In this document: positions 44,991 through 58,380 of the stretch, piece by piece
How positions within the stretch are numbered: the first letter of the stretch is position 1
Layout: every line of letters begins with the position of its first letter
Source: Silene latifolia
Taxonomy: Eukaryota > Streptophyta > Magnoliopsida > Caryophyllales > Caryophyllaceae
Assembly (NCBI RefSeq): GCF_048544455.1
Contig: NC_133536.1
Coordinates: 200,821,325-200,885,324, forward strand
DNA length: 64,000 nucleotides
Direction of reading: 5' to 3'
Position numbers and translations under genes: made by a program
The notes under the pieces: generated by a model
Database searches by the model: none
What the model saw: the letters and a program-made list of their open reading frames with translations, nothing else
What the model was told of the DNA's origin: nothing

Positions 44991-45319
44991 CTCCATCCAA
45001 TTCAGTGTTTTCTTCCCTTTGTTTTGGGGCACAAGAATTAAGGAGGGAGTTAAAGAATGAATAAATAAAGATAGTGGAGTTTGTGGATTGGAGAGAGAAA
45101 TGAATAATTGGAAATTAAATAAGAAACTGTCAGTTATGTGGGGTATGATGATAGGAGATAGGGATGAATAAAATAAGAGTAAAAGTTAGGTGGGGTTTGG
45201 TGATAAGAGAAATGAATGAATAAAATAAGAGTAAAAAGTTTTCAAAATAAGAAAGGAGAAAAAAAACCCCGAATAATCCGTTTAATGAAATAGGGAAGAA
45301 AACATTGAATAAGAGGGAG
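44991..45319. mobile_element. Stowaway MITE, 329 bp
   Basis: Left CTCCATCCAATTCAGTGTTTT and right ATTGAATAAGAGGGAG with inner GGGAAGAAAACA form the inverted repeats; TA flanks both ends (44989-44990, 45320-45321). The interior holds a short direct duplication around aatgaataaaataagagtaaa. Confidence 0.8.
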
Positions 45320-45894
<575 letters not shown>

Positions 45895-46255
45895 GTTGAA
45901 ATAAACTGAATTGATCTGAACTGAACTGAATTGAACTTAATAGAGCTGAACTGAACTAAACTGAATTTATAAGAACTGAAATTAAGTCCAAAAGAATAGG
46001 GCCTTAAAGTCACTTAATTTAAGTTCACTTCAGATCCTATAAGTTTAGTTTAGTTCAGATCAGATCCTATAAGTTCAGTTCAAATCCTATAAGTTCAGTT
46101 TAGTTTAGATCCTATAAGTTCAGTTTAGTACAGATCCTATAAGTTCAGGCCAGATCCTATAAGTTCAGTTCAATTCAGATTCTATAAGTTTAGTTCAGAT
46201 CCTATTAGTTCAGTTCAGATCTTATAAGTTCATATCCTATAAATTCAGTTGGGAA
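45895..46255. repeat. GAACTGAA-rich MITE end and CAGATCCTATAAGTT tandem repeats
   Basis: 45895-46015 carries ctgaactgaactgaattg repeats and ends aagtccaaaagaatagggcc, the inverse of ggccttgttcatttggactt at 34486. 46016-46255 is a degenerate tandem array on a 20-25 bp unit, cagatcctataagttcagtt. Confidence 0.8.
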
Positions 46256-46542
46256 AAGTTATATACAGAGTATTATTTTTAAAAATCGACGCAAAAACAT
46301 TTGACATTACTAATTATTCGATACATATATACATTATTATTTATCGCTCTTCTCATTATTTTTTTATCGTAATATAACTGTGGTATTATGTATGAACAAA
46401 CCAATGTATATAAAGTGGAAATTTTTTATTATCTTACCTTGTATTTTAGACTATATTTTCTTATCAGTGTTCTCTCTTGGCTGCCCACTAATTTATTGTA
46501 AAAAATTTATTTAATCTCAATAAAAGTTTGTGTTTATTTTTA

Positions 46543-46690
<148 letters not shown>

Positions 46691-46842
46691 AAAGTTAAAT
46701 TAATTTAAGTTAATTTAAATTTGGATCGTGTAAGTTGAGTTCAGATCCAATAAGTTCAGTTCAGTTTAAATCCTATAAGTTCAGTTCATATCCTATAAGT
46801 TCAGTTCAGATCAGATCCGTTTCAGTCCAAAAGAACAGGGCC

Positions 46843-48865
46843 TAATAAGTACTTCCTTCGTTGCCTTTGATTAAAATACCCCCTCACACAAAATAAAAAA
46901 GGCAGACAAATAATTGGGACAAAGGTAGTAACACATTATAAACATCGAAAAATGAATTAATTAAACCGGACATACATATAATCAAACTATTAACATACTA
47001 CGAAGTATAACTTAAGCGAAATAAAGTTTTTTTTTTTTTTTATAAGGTAAGGAAAAATAGATTGATCTTCGATCAATCTATAACATCCTTGCGGATGTGA
47101 AAGGTAATAGATTATCAATGATTTTCAAATTACCACAAAGGAAGTATCAAATAACGGGCATGCAGAACTCCCATCGAAACAGAAATTCACTTAAAAAGCG
47201 AAATAAAGGTTTAACAATTGGGACTCTTTACTACCAACATAAATTCTGCAGGTATTAGTGTAATAGGCAATGTGAAAAGAGCTTATATTGCATTAATAAT
47301 TAAGTACACGGCTTATATAGTTTCATTGTATCGTACTTAACTCCATAAGCAAACTCATTGATACCGGTGCTAATTCATTCGCGTACATTCAACCCTGTTC
47401 CCGCCGTATGGAGTTAGATGAGCACAAGAAGGTCCAGGAAGCTTGACTTGGATACCAGTCCTATATGATCGATGAGACGTCAAACCCTTATTTTTTTCAG
47501 CACAAATGAGGTTTCATGCTCCTGTTTTGGTTCGACGAACAAATCATTGCATACCTACCATTTTCTCCACTTGGGTATCAGTCCCATATGATGAGACGAA
47601 CAAAATCTAAATGATATGTTAGACTTTTGACTTGGACTGATATTTTCGGGAAAAAAAAAAACAATTAAATCGCAAAAATGAGACTATGCAAATTATAAGG
47701 GTACAAAACCGAAGGAGGCAATAATGAACCCAATTCGTTGATCAAGCTGGCAAACTAACATTTAATGTTAATCAATTTAATTGATAAGACTATAAGAGTA
47801 AACGAATTAACTCATATTCACACCCAGAAACCCAATAACAGAGAAAGAATCAAACATGGCAAACAATTAACCATTTCATTCCAACCGCAAAAGTTTTTCT
47901 AACAATAATTCAACCACATAAAAATTGTTTTTCCATGCTTGAAATAAAACCGTAAACATAATCACAGACGAAGAATCACGGTTACACGAAAGCAACCCAT
48001 CAACACACTACCACCCGAAGTAATTCAAATGAACAATTCATTTTCGAGGTGGTGAATCGGTGGTGATGAGTTAAATTTTTTGAAGGTGAGAAATGAACAA
48101 TTCAAATGAACAAATTCAAATGAACAAATTTTTTTAATCATGTATGCGGTATTTTATATGTCGAATTATGTTTTTCAATAAATTTTTTTAATTGTTAATG
48201 AAATCGACTAATCATTTTTCAAAATTATAACGTTGTTATTTAAATTTTTTCCTGTAAAGTACGTCCATAAGATTAATATAGTCGTAAAGTATTGGAGTAG
48301 TTTTTATTTTATTAAGATATTTAAAATAATAGAAAAATAAATAGATTTATAAAATGTTAGGAAAAATATTTGTAAAAGTAAGAGAGAGAAAAGTGGTGTA
48401 GAGAAGGTGAGAAATGATTGAGAATGTTGTAAAGTGGATAATGAGTGGGTTAATGACCTAAGTCGCGACCTTCTGCTTGGGAGGGTGAAAATGAGTCAAT
48501 ATTAATAAGGTGGGATTAAGAGTAAAATCGGGTCGTGACCTTGTTAGCGCGACCTTTGCTTGGGGATGGTCTTAGTAACAGTGGTGGTGTTGATGAGGAG
48601 ATGATTTGATTTGTTCATGTAAGAATGGTGCAGTATCTTGGTAATTGTAAAAGGTTCGAGTTGTTTGTCCAACGTGCCAATTTTTTTTTGGAAATGGAAA
48701 TGGCACTGCAAGTGGATGAAAATATATTTACGATTTTGCCCTTCAATTTTATAGAGCATAATAGGTTGTTTAATTTTTTGGACAATTTTGTCCCGTTAAT
48801 GCTTGAAACCTCTTTTTCTTATTCCACATGTTGCCACATCAGCAGGAAAAGAGTATTCTTTTATA
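46843..48865. other. Gene-poor AT-rich region
   Basis: No gene. 46852-46930 looks like a Stowaway relic. 47060-47100 has two neighbouring small hairpins (gattgatcttcgatcaatc; acatccttgcggatgt). 48100-48130 has short aaatgaacaa repeats. 48450-48575 has a diverged direct repeat (gtcgcgaccttctgcttggg and gcgcgacctttgcttgggga). Confidence 0.5.
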
Positions 48866-49139
48866 CTCCCTTCTATTCGGAATAACTGTCCCATTTGTAC
48901 AATGGCACAAAAATTAAGGAATGAAGTTAAAATAATGAAAAATATTGTATAAGGGTAAGAATATAGGAGTTAAATAATGAAAAGTATTGAATGTGATGGT
49001 TTAGGGGTAGTTGGGGTGGTAAATAAAGAAAATAGCCAATGGTAGGAAAGTCAAAAAACATGTCCAAATATGGCAAATGGGACAGTTCTGTGAATAGACG
49101 GAAATGGCAAATGGGACAGTTATTCTGAATAGGAGGGAG
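48866..49139. mobile_element. Stowaway MITE, 274 bp
   Basis: Left CTCCCTTCTATTCGGAATAA and right TTATTCTGAATAGGAGGGAG; both arms continue with ctgtcccatttg / caaatgggacag. TA at 48864-48865 and 49140-49141. The right arm has an extra partial copy of the motif (gacagttctgtgaatagacg). Confidence 0.88.
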
Positions 49140-51899
49140 TATATATAATGATTATTAATCATTTTTATAGTGAGATGCAACAACATTAAAATGATAATAT
49201 TTGTATGGTAAAATGTTACCTTTTAAAAATGATCACAACTAACCATGTCACATAAAACAGTCTAAAACTTTCAAACAAACTAGCCATCTAAATGAAGACC
49301 TTTTGTTTTAATAACATCGCGAAACTTATGAGCAGGGATCCTTTTCCTACCCAAAAACTAGTGAAGGGTCCATTACCTCAAATCTAAAGGACAAGAAGTG
49401 TTTGTTGTTAAATCTAAAGGCTAAGAGAGAGTGTAAATATTTTTGCATTAAAAACAATAATTTATACAATAATATAAAAAGGTTAGTTGAGGGGTAATTA
49501 GAAAATCCTACGTGGCATATCTAAATGGCTTTCAAAGACTAAAAATCACACATTCTAAAATCACCCTACAATAGACGTAAAAATGGAAAAAAATAAATAA
49601 AATAAAAACCCTTCATCTTCCTAACCTAATCCGTTCCACAAATCAATGCTAAACTCATTTAACCCAAATCAAAGTTTATGAATGATCAATTACTACGTAT
49701 ATCACAAATCAATGATTCAATTACTATATCAATTATAACCTGCTCATAATCTTCATACGTTTCTCCAACCGGCTACCAATGGCAATCAATTTTCCTATTT
49801 AACTCAGATTGCTATTTAACTACGACTTCCGACTGCTGCTTCACTGACCTACGCCGCCGCCGGTAAGTTCAACTTGCACCTTCAAACCTGCGTTTCTGTT
49901 TGGTTTTTGGTTTCTATTGGTGCCGCCGAAATGTATACGCTCTAACTTAATTTATGGTTTGTTTGTGTTCGTCTGAAGCTAAGACTTGATTGAGTTTGTT
50001 TATGTATATTTCGATTTACGATTTAAGTCGAATTTTGCAGGTTTTGGGCTCCACGGACTAAAGCCTAGGCTTCGCGGTGTACAAATTCTTCCCGTATAAT
50101 CACGGCAAGTGCCCGGACCTACAATTTCACCTAGCAAAACTTACCGCTTCCCCGCAAAATATGGTTGATGTTTATTAGCTGCTAATACGGTTGATGTTGT
50201 TGCAGCTACTGTTAATGTTTGTTGTATTAATATCATTCAAAAAGGAAACAAACGGGCAAAATGAATGGCCACATATGATGATATCTTAATTGGATGCATG
50301 ATAGTTTGATACAGTTGGAGTTGTTATGACTTTTAGCTACTTTTGTATGAAATGACACATATGCAATGAGTGAAATGGAGTCAATTCTATACACGTCTAG
50401 AATACAGACCACCACTTCATTTCACATTTGCTGAAATTGCTTTGAGTCATGGTTTCATTCGTAAACACTCATACTTTTGGTTGTTTAGCCATTCATATTG
50501 ACAACATACTCTTTTCTCATAAAACCAGCTACGAATATCTACCACATCCTGACGGAATCCGACTTACGTCCTGAAGGCTGATATTGTGTTGCGGTCGAGG
50601 TCAACAAGCAGGTATGGTTCCATTCACATGATTTGATTCATTTCATGATATTGCATATCAAATTGTAATGGTTTTTTTTATAGATTTAACTACTCCCTCG
50701 AATTTGGTAATGCATACCGAATCATTTCTATATTTGTTTATTTTTGTTGAGTTTCATTATTCTATTTATAACCTAGGGTTTAATGATTTCGGGACTGTGC
50801 TAAACTTCATCATTAGAGTGAAATTCAAGTACACATAGATTTAATATATCTCTCTTTACTGGTAAATTGTCTTTAGTTAGAGAATTAAGGGTAATCATTT
50901 TAAGCCAATTTTTTTAATACTTTGTTTTACAGTCCGAAGTTTAGCCATTATCCAGGAGAAATTACTGGCCAATTTTTCAGCCAAAACATTTAGACACAAA
51001 TTTGTTTGGAAATAAGTCTATTTTTTGACCAAATATACCGATCACTAGACTGTAGTATCCAGTCGGTACATAAAAAACCAGCCAGGCAATTTGCTGCTCG
51101 GACCTATTCATTAATTTCCGGGTGTTTGCTTAGGTTGGTAAATAGGGCTACAGGCACCTTCTTATAGTGTACGCTATCCAAATTTTGAACCACACGCATG
51201 CCTTTAGAATTGGGGAACATAAGACAAGTAAAGTAAAGGCACACTTCTGCAATTCTGCATTGCTCCTTAAGAGGCAGATAATTCTTCAAACTCATTTCCT
51301 TTATTGTTATTGCACAAGATTATAAGACCAATACAAAAAGTACGGCTACCCTGTCAAAGATCTCATATTTCTTTCAGTTGTACTCTATATAGTTGGTTTA
51401 TCAATGACTTTTTTTTGGTTTCTTTTACAAATCTGGCGACGGTGGATACTTTCACTTCCAATACTTTCAACAGTTTTATATTGTAATTCTTTTGGTTGTT
51501 TAATTTATGGAACTAAGTTGTAGCGTACAGAATTGACATCTGGGATTTGGATCCACCTTTTTTGAAAATATTGACAAGAATGAACATGGTGATCTTTACA
51601 TAATGATTGATAATATTTTTAGCATATCTTACTCCGTATATCTTATGTGCAATGTAACCTTGAAACTGAGTTTTCATTTTGTTGCTCGATACTATTGTAG
51701 TATCTGTTTCCAGCCATGGTAATTTTTGAATTGAGGTGCACAAGTATTGGTATCATAAAGAAGTGAGCACTCATGGGAAAATAAAAGAACCAAGACACAA
51801 CTTAGCACCTAGGGCCTGAAGCCGATGGCATATCATTGAATACATCAGAGAAGAAATAAAAGAGAAATGAGACACATATTATGTTTGTTGTAAGCCAAA
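49140..51899. other. Region without a supported gene; possible Helitron interior
   Basis: A GC-richer patch near 49840-50110 (cgccgccgccggtaagttc, then cttcgcggtgtacaaattc) looks like leader exons with a GTAAGT donor, but no protein-coding frame follows. With the Helitron 3' end at 53964 and cctacgtggcatatctaaat near 49510 it may all be a non-autonomous Helitron; the 5' end was not found. Confidence 0.35.
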
Positions 51900-52708
51900 G
51901 GCCAATTTGCATACTACTACCTATTAAAGTCCGGAATTTTCAAAATACTACCTAATAAGTCTATTTCTGCAAAATACCACCCAAAACACTACAGCTAAAT
52001 ATATTATAAGTACTACTTTTTTGACGGAAAGTGCAAATTTGGTACTAATAAGTTGCCGGAGCATGTAAAATGACAACTCTACCCTTACTTAACACACTCC
52101 CCCCCCCCCCCCCCCCCAATTACCCACCTCACACTCTCACATTTGCCACTCAACCTCTCTAATCTAATCATAACTCCTCTCATAGTACTGTAAACCACAA
52201 TCATGTCAATGGACTTGAGCCATATGAGTGAGAGTTTCTCGAAGACATCAAATTCCAGATCTATTACAACAAAACCCGGAAAATTTCAAAAAAAAAAAAA
52301 CGACCGGTTAATTGTTGAGAATGGAGCAGGATAATGGTAGAGAAGAGAGAGACTAATTAATGGAGACAAGAGTAAAGTTTAAGAGAGAGAAAACTTACCT
52401 TTAATGGATGAGGGAAAAGATGGGTTGAAGAAGAAGATGATAATGGAGGGAGGTTATGGTTTTGAATACTTATGTTGATGTTGAATTAAGAAGGAGCAAT
52501 ATGGGTATAAAGTAATTGCAAAAAAAAAAAAAAAATTGGAACAAAGCCAGTCTTACCTGAGATTGGTACAATTAGTTGTGTTTTCCGTCGAGTAGGTAGT
52601 AAACTGAGTATATTTGCAGTATTGTAGGTAGTAGTTTGCATACTTAAGCATAATATGTAGTAAAATAAAAATTTCGCACTTTAATAGGTAGTATTTTGCC
52701 ATTTTTTC
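51900..52708. mobile_element. Mutator-like non-autonomous element, 809 bp
   Basis: Terminal inverted repeats share TACTACCTATTAAAGT, each 31 nt from its end to that T, with further matches inside (tactacct, ttactacctac). It is flanked by the 9-bp direct repeat TAAGCCAAA (51891-51899 and 52709-52717). Contains a C run of 17 or more (about 52099-52117) and two long A runs. No transposase. Confidence 0.85.
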
Positions 52709-52717
52709 TAAGCCAAA

Positions 52718-53929
52718 TTAACTTGAAGCTAGGAAATTAAAGAAATCAAGACAGGGGGATGTGTCATGGATATGAAGCATTCAGAGGTCACTGAAACAGC
52801 AAAAAAAGTCGACATGGAAAAATATATCAAAGGAATGGAAGAATAGGTCAATTTAATGATTGGCCTATAATGAGGAAATAACACAGTTTTCGCATAGGAA
52901 CCAACCAATTTAAACGTGTTATAGCTTATTTCTTAATACTAACTTTACAATACAGAGGATAATTTTACAGGTACAACAGTTCAGCAGGATCACCCCATTA
53001 AAGGCGAAAGTCCTTGTGATAAATATTTGAACCACGGGTACCCTTCAAGATATTATTCATCTACATGCTACAATTTCTTTGCTAAATGGGTGAAAACTAT
53101 ACTTAGTTTGATAAACCGACATACACATATATGTTTTTTGACTACTTGAGCATTACACAGGAGCAATAAACATATGATGAAAGTATGGTCGATCAATTAC
53201 AAGAGACCGAATTGGTTTGTCTTGCAATTTTTACTCCTCTAATTTGTCGAACAAAAGGATGTGTTTATGCTTATTTTCATTAATTATACGAAATTTAAGT
53301 TATTAGTTATCCATTGGTCTTAGGCCATTACTCGGAATGACAAGTATCCGTCCAAACATATGTTTGTGTGAATAACAAGATTGTAATGAAGCAAGCATAA
53401 TACGATCAGTTCTTCCGAAAACTGACTTTTCTTTTCGGTTATGTTTCTAATATAAGTATACACCATATAGTCAAAACTAAATGCTTGGGTTGTTTGCATT
53501 GCTTTTACTGAACTGATTTTCTTGACACATTTCTGCTTACTGCTACTGCAACTTTAGAATAAATGACAAAAGTGCATCTTAGTTTAATAGTGGATCTGAA
53601 ATGCGATACATTTTGCTTCATAAGAGTTTAAGCCACATTGGCTACAATTGAGTATTAAGAACCTGAGTAGTCGGAAGAAATTGATTGTGTCATGGTGACA
53701 TTAGTCTGTCTCATTCCTTAAGACGGATTAACGCTTAAAAGCAGAGTTACTATTACTATTGGCTCTATATTTTAGTGGAGCTCATTGACAAGTGCATAAA
53801 AAATGTTATTTTACTACATACTCTACTTTGTTTATTGGTAACAATTGCAAAGAAATATGTACTATCCTTGCCTATTATACTACCGCATAAGAAGATTGAA
53901 GCAATGACACACTTGCATAAAAATAAGTG
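52718..53929. other. Gene-poor region left of the Helitron end
   Basis: No gene, terminal repeat or clear element boundary seen. ttttactcctctaat near 53230 echoes the duplicated segment at 611-1120. Confidence 0.4.
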
Positions 53930-53964
53930 AAACGATCCGTGAATTTCACGGGTAAAAGAACTAG
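53930..53964 (+). mobile_element. Helitron 3' terminus
   Basis: A hairpin (CCGTGA 53937-53942 and TCACGG 53946-53951) sits nine bases before CTAG (53961-53964), followed by T. A short hairpin about 10 nt before CTRR, with insertion ahead of T, is the Helitron 3' signature. The 5' TC end could not be placed. Confidence 0.65.
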
Positions 53965-54058
53965 TTATCCTTCATACACTCAGAGCAACCTATATGTAAT
54001 TTTTCATTTACGTCCCTTGAATTGGTACCGAACCTTCTAGAATTGGAGAGGATCCTTG

Positions 54059-54226
54059 GTCATACAACCCACTGGGTTGTATTTAAGAAACCAAAAGAGG
54101 AAATAAATTTTTGATATATACATTAATTGTATTGATTAATGTGTAATTTATTCTTAATTCCTAAATTAATACCCAATTTAGAAGGTATTTAATGTTTAAA
54201 TACAACCCAGTGGATTATTTAGCATA
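54059..54226. mobile_element. Small inverted-repeat element (MITE)
   Basis: Arms around ccactgggttgtatttaa (left, 54071-54090) and ttaaatacaacccagtgg (right, 54195-54214) enclose about 105 bp of AT-rich DNA. The left arm contains its own palindrome (acaacccactgggttgt). Ends and target site not resolved. Confidence 0.55.
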
Positions 54227-55207
54227 CCCATAAATTTTTTGGATTTGTACATTGCCCTTAAATTCCGTGTCATTAACAGAATAACAAGTAATAATGGGTC
54301 AACCCTTCTATTTTTGCATGCCAAAGACCACCACATTACATATTTTTAAATGTATGAAATAACACAAATTATAGTGTGAGACAGTCTCACAATATTTATT
54401 TAATGCTAATAAATAAATTATTTTTTAACAATAAAATCGTATTAGAAATTGTTACATGTGAAAAATCTTATTCAACAGTGCGGCCCGCCTATGCCTGTGC
54501 CTACTAGCTTGCTAAGGACACACCCGCCCCCTCCTATTATTTCTCCTCGTTGAAACTAAACCGTAATAAACGAACATGTTACTTATCCTAAACACTGGGA
54601 TAAATATATAGGAGTGGGTGAGATTGGTTTTAGAGTAGGGTGGCAATTTTGGTGGCTGAGGCGTGTGACTAGGTTTCGACAAGGCAAAGAGGGTGGGAAG
54701 GCGAATCGTGGATAAGGGGACAAGGAGAGGTGTCGATGGTGGTATTGGAGTGAGGGAGAGTTTTAAGAGTCAAAGTAAAGCTGACAAAAGTTGACCAAAC
54801 TCTGAATCACCCGAAACCCAGCTCAATTAAACCCGAGAATTGAGGAGCTGACTCAACCCGAGGTTCCAACGGTAGCTAATATCATCCTTATTTATCCCAA
54901 TAGAACCAACTAATAGATAAACCAATGGTAAAATTGTTTAATAATTGCTCAAAATAAAATCATTTTGACATTCATTTTAAATGTTTTCACTTAAAATTCA
55001 ATTTAAAATTGAGACATAAAATAACATATATGTTGATACTGACTCACAACAATGATGACCCAACCCGTCCGCCATCCCCGACAACCAACCCTCGCACCAT
55101 CGAACCATCCCTCCCCAAAACCATGTCGTCAAAATATTACACACTACAAATAATAGGTTTTAGTTTAAGATAACCAACTTAAACTTCGATCCAAATTTGA
55201 GACATAA
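54227..55207. other. Gene-poor region left of the TRIM
   Basis: No gene. 54380-54400 holds gtgagacagtctcac, a palindromic repeat motif. A gacc/cccga-rich patch at 54780-54860 recalls the hAT MITE interiors. Confidence 0.4.
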
Positions 55208-55753
55208 TATAACAACTCGACCCGCCACTGTCGTAACACAACCCCAATAAGATGGGATGTGTACCTTTGGGCCCATTATTTGTCCTCACTTAAGCCCAAA
55301 AGCACAAGGCCTTGTTACTAAGTGGTGGATGAAATACCTTATAAACATATCTCAAGCCTCTTATTTTCCCGATGTGGGACAACTTCTCTCTCATTGTCTT
55401 GGGGTGTTACAAACTCCCCCACTTAAATAACACAACGTCCCCGGAGGCTGACCGCAGCCAAGACCAGAATCCTCTCCCGCTAGGTGGGTGACCCGGGTAC
55501 TCCTAACTACAGGCTCACCACACGGTCGCAGAGTTGCTCTAATACCATTTATAACAACCCGACCCGCCACTGTCCTAACACAATCCCAATAAGATGGGAT
55601 GTGTACCTTTGAGCCCATTATTTGTCCTCACTTAAGCCCAAAAGCACAAGGCCATGTTACTAAGTGGTGCATGGAATTCCTTATAAACATATCTCAAGCC
55701 TCTTATTTTCCCGATGTGGGACAACTTCTCTCTCAATGTCTTGGGGTGTTACA
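55208..55753 (-). mobile_element. TRIM (terminal-repeat retrotransposon in miniature), 546 bp
   Basis: Two 204-bp LTRs (55208-55411 and 55550-55753) with a 138-bp interior and 5-bp target duplication CATAA (55203-55207, 55754-55758). On the minus strand an initiator-Met-type primer site TGGTATTAGAGC lies next to the first LTR and a purine tract (AAGTGGGGGAGTTT) directly before the second. There is no coding capacity, as is normal for TRIMs. The LTRs differ at about nine positions (roughly 4%), suggesting a few million years (rough inference). Confidence 0.9.
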
Positions 55754-55758
55754 CATAA

Positions 55759-56559
55759 GATAACCAACTTTTTTTTTATTTTTTTTTAAATGAAGAGTAG
55801 TGATGGAAAAAAAAGGTAAAGTATGTACTGTGTGGGATAATTTATTAAATTAAATATTTTAGTATTATTGAAAGTCAAAATTATTGATCAAATATTAATC
55901 ATTAAATTCCTAATTATTAGAAGCATGTTCAAATATTTTTTTTTTATAATTTATTTCGGTGAAAAAATATTCATAATATGAGAATTTTTAGTGAAATTAT
56001 AATGAAATGTTACAAGACCAAATTTTTGTTTATATTAAGTTTGGTTCACATTTTTCGTTGAATATGTAAATATTGCATTTAATTTTTAATTGATATATTT
56101 AAAATGGTTTTATAAATGAAAATAATAGGTTAGTTAAAAAATGGTAGAAAACTCGATTTGTGCTTAATTGCACATTTTTAAAAACTTATGGGGCTAATTT
56201 GTTACAAGTGAAACTTAAAGGCTTGATTTGCACATTGTACATAAGTTATGTGGGTAATTTACTACATCCCCGCTTAATAAACATACACGAAGTTATTTGC
56301 CACATCATTTTCTTAAGCTAAAAAAATGTCATGCTATAATTTAATGGTTTAACCAACTTACACTGGCTTGATTGGGGTCGCTTAAAACACTCCTTTATTT
56401 ATTTATTCAATTTTCAAATATCCAACATAAAATTCAAATTTTATTAATGAGATTACTATTTTCCTATTGGTTATATTTTTCATGTGACCAAGTAGCTCAG
56501 CTCAAAAATTTTGTGGGTCCATTTGAGCAAAGCTGATCTATATAGACAACTCCAGTGAT
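55759..56559. other. AT-rich spacer
   Basis: No gene or clear element. Short repeated phrases (gatttgcacat, cttaaaggcttgatttg) near 56160-56270. Confidence 0.4.
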
Positions 56560-56617
56560 AAAGCCACTAGCTTGCAATTTTATACTATATCTCATTCTCT
56601 CAATTTATACCATATGT

Positions 56618-58380
56618 CACTACTACAAAAAACCTCTAAGAGACCATTTATAAGAAAGCGGTTCTACTCGTAAACCGGTTTCTTAGAGTAAGAATCCGTT
56701 TATTTTTTAAAACTGGTTTCTTATCAAAATATAAGAAATGTGTTAACGTTAAAACCGGTTTCTTTGAAAAACCGTCAAATCACTGTTGTTAACAAGGAGC
56801 GCCGAATACTCTCAACAATAATCATCAAACACAAATCTCGACCACTCTCTCCCTCAACTCCCACAAGGCCACGACTCGCAACGCCGCGCCACACCGGATA
56901 TTTTCCCCTCTCTCGCCTACCAGCGTTCCTCGCTAAGAGCATGAACTTCGAAACTGTCGTCCTCGCCGGTGCTTAGTTATTACTACGCTCTTCATTTTCA
57001 GATCTCCTTGAATTATTCCAAATTCTTATTATTAGTTTCAGATTTTCATAATGTTTGGTGTTGCACTATAATGCTTACTGATGTTCAGCAAGTCTTGCTA
57101 TAGACAGATATATCCGTCTATAGTAAGAGATGGGTCAAATACCCATAAAGTGGTGCCATTTTTGGGCCCCACCACGCAAGTTGTTGTTTGTCTTATGCGC
57201 AATATGGTATGTTACTTGGCCCGTCTTTAGTTATAGACGAATAGTTGCCGTCTATAATAAGATTTTGTGACTGATATCATTGTTATGGTAATGATCACTT
57301 CTCATTCCTAAAGGATAGCAATTACATGGTCTTTGTAACATTTAGTAAGATCTTATATATTAATATATAGTTTGTATACTCGTTTTTTTTTGAGTTGTTT
57401 ACACCTTGATCTGATGTATACTAGATATGTAAATAATAAGTTTATCAATCAGTATTCAGTACAAGCAAGGCTACTATTGGGGCTGATTTTTTTTTACCAA
57501 GGAAATGTAGTTTGCTGACCGACTCTATACTTTACAGTTGACAACTTGAATTTGTATTGTGATTCCTTGGTTCACATTTTGCATCGAATATTTACCTTTC
57601 TATTGTATCTAATAATAGCCACTGAGATTGTTTGTGAACTTCGTTATAACCTCACCGCTGCCTAGTGCTCTCATGGAGTAATTCTCTTAGTGCCTTAAAA
57701 ATAGAGTACGTACTACGTATTTAGCTATTGTCAACCCATTTTAAAATTACCTTTATATGTTGAATTTCACTTTGCAACATGTATCAATTTTTTGATCGTG
57801 AAACTTCATTCTACATTAATTTAGTTTTTACTGGTCTTTTTCCCTACGTGCAGGAGTGAGCCCAGAAGAATTCGAGTTTGGGTACAGATTAGATGACTTC
57901 GGCGCCCTGATGAATTCGAGTTTGGGAATAAATTAGGTGACTTGGCTAGATTTACTGCTTTTATAATCCGGGATTAGTTTATATGAAATCCGAATATAAC
58001 TTTAACATTGCTTGGTTTTTGGAGTTGATGGATGATGTAATTTGATAAATGTGATATTACAATAATTGTAATTTTTGATTAAAAAATTATGCAGGCTGTT
58101 CCTTTTTTCAATTGTAAGTTTTTTTTTTAAATAAAACATAAGAGACCGGTTTTTGTTCACAACTGGTTTCAAAGAAATGATCAAAGAAACCAGTTTTTAC
58201 CAATAACTGGTCTCTATCAAAGAAACCGGTTTTTGGTAACATGCGGTTTCTTTGATATTACCAAAGAAACCGGTTTAAAAAACTGGTCTCTTAGGCTAAG
58301 ACACCTATGAGCTAGAGACCGGTTATAAACCAGTTTCTTATGGCTTTTTTAACCGGTTTCCTAGGCCTTTTATGTAGTAC
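56618..58380. mobile_element. CACTA-like transposon, non-autonomous, about 1.76 kb
   Basis: Left end CACTACTACAAAAAACC; the right end in reverse reads gtactacataaaaggcc, a diverged match. Subterminal repeats of gaaaccggttt / aaactggt(c/t)tc occur at 56660-56775 and densely at 58140-58370. No transposase. A GC-richer block (56800-56975) may be a captured leader or exon (MNFETVVLAG before a possible donor), with a possible partner at 57855-57935 (SPEEFEFGYRLDDFG); source unknown. Confidence 0.7.
57087..57268. mobile_element. MITE inside the CACTA-like element
   Basis: Arms cttgctatagacagatatat / ccgtctatagtaag (left) and ttatagacgaatagttgccg / tctataataagattt (right) are inverted repeats of about 40 bp, each with a nested ATAGACGG palindrome. 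Exact ends not fixed. Confidence 0.6.

Noticed and set aside
49840-50110. Leader-like patch considered as the start of a host gene
   Set aside because: No open reading frame of meaningful length follows the donor site, and nearby Helitron-like features give another explanation.
55412-55549. Possible 5S rRNA-derived (Cassandra) sequence in the TRIM
   Set aside because: Only a short resemblance (gtgggtgacc) is present, and it is in the interior, whereas Cassandra carries 5S sequence in its LTRs.
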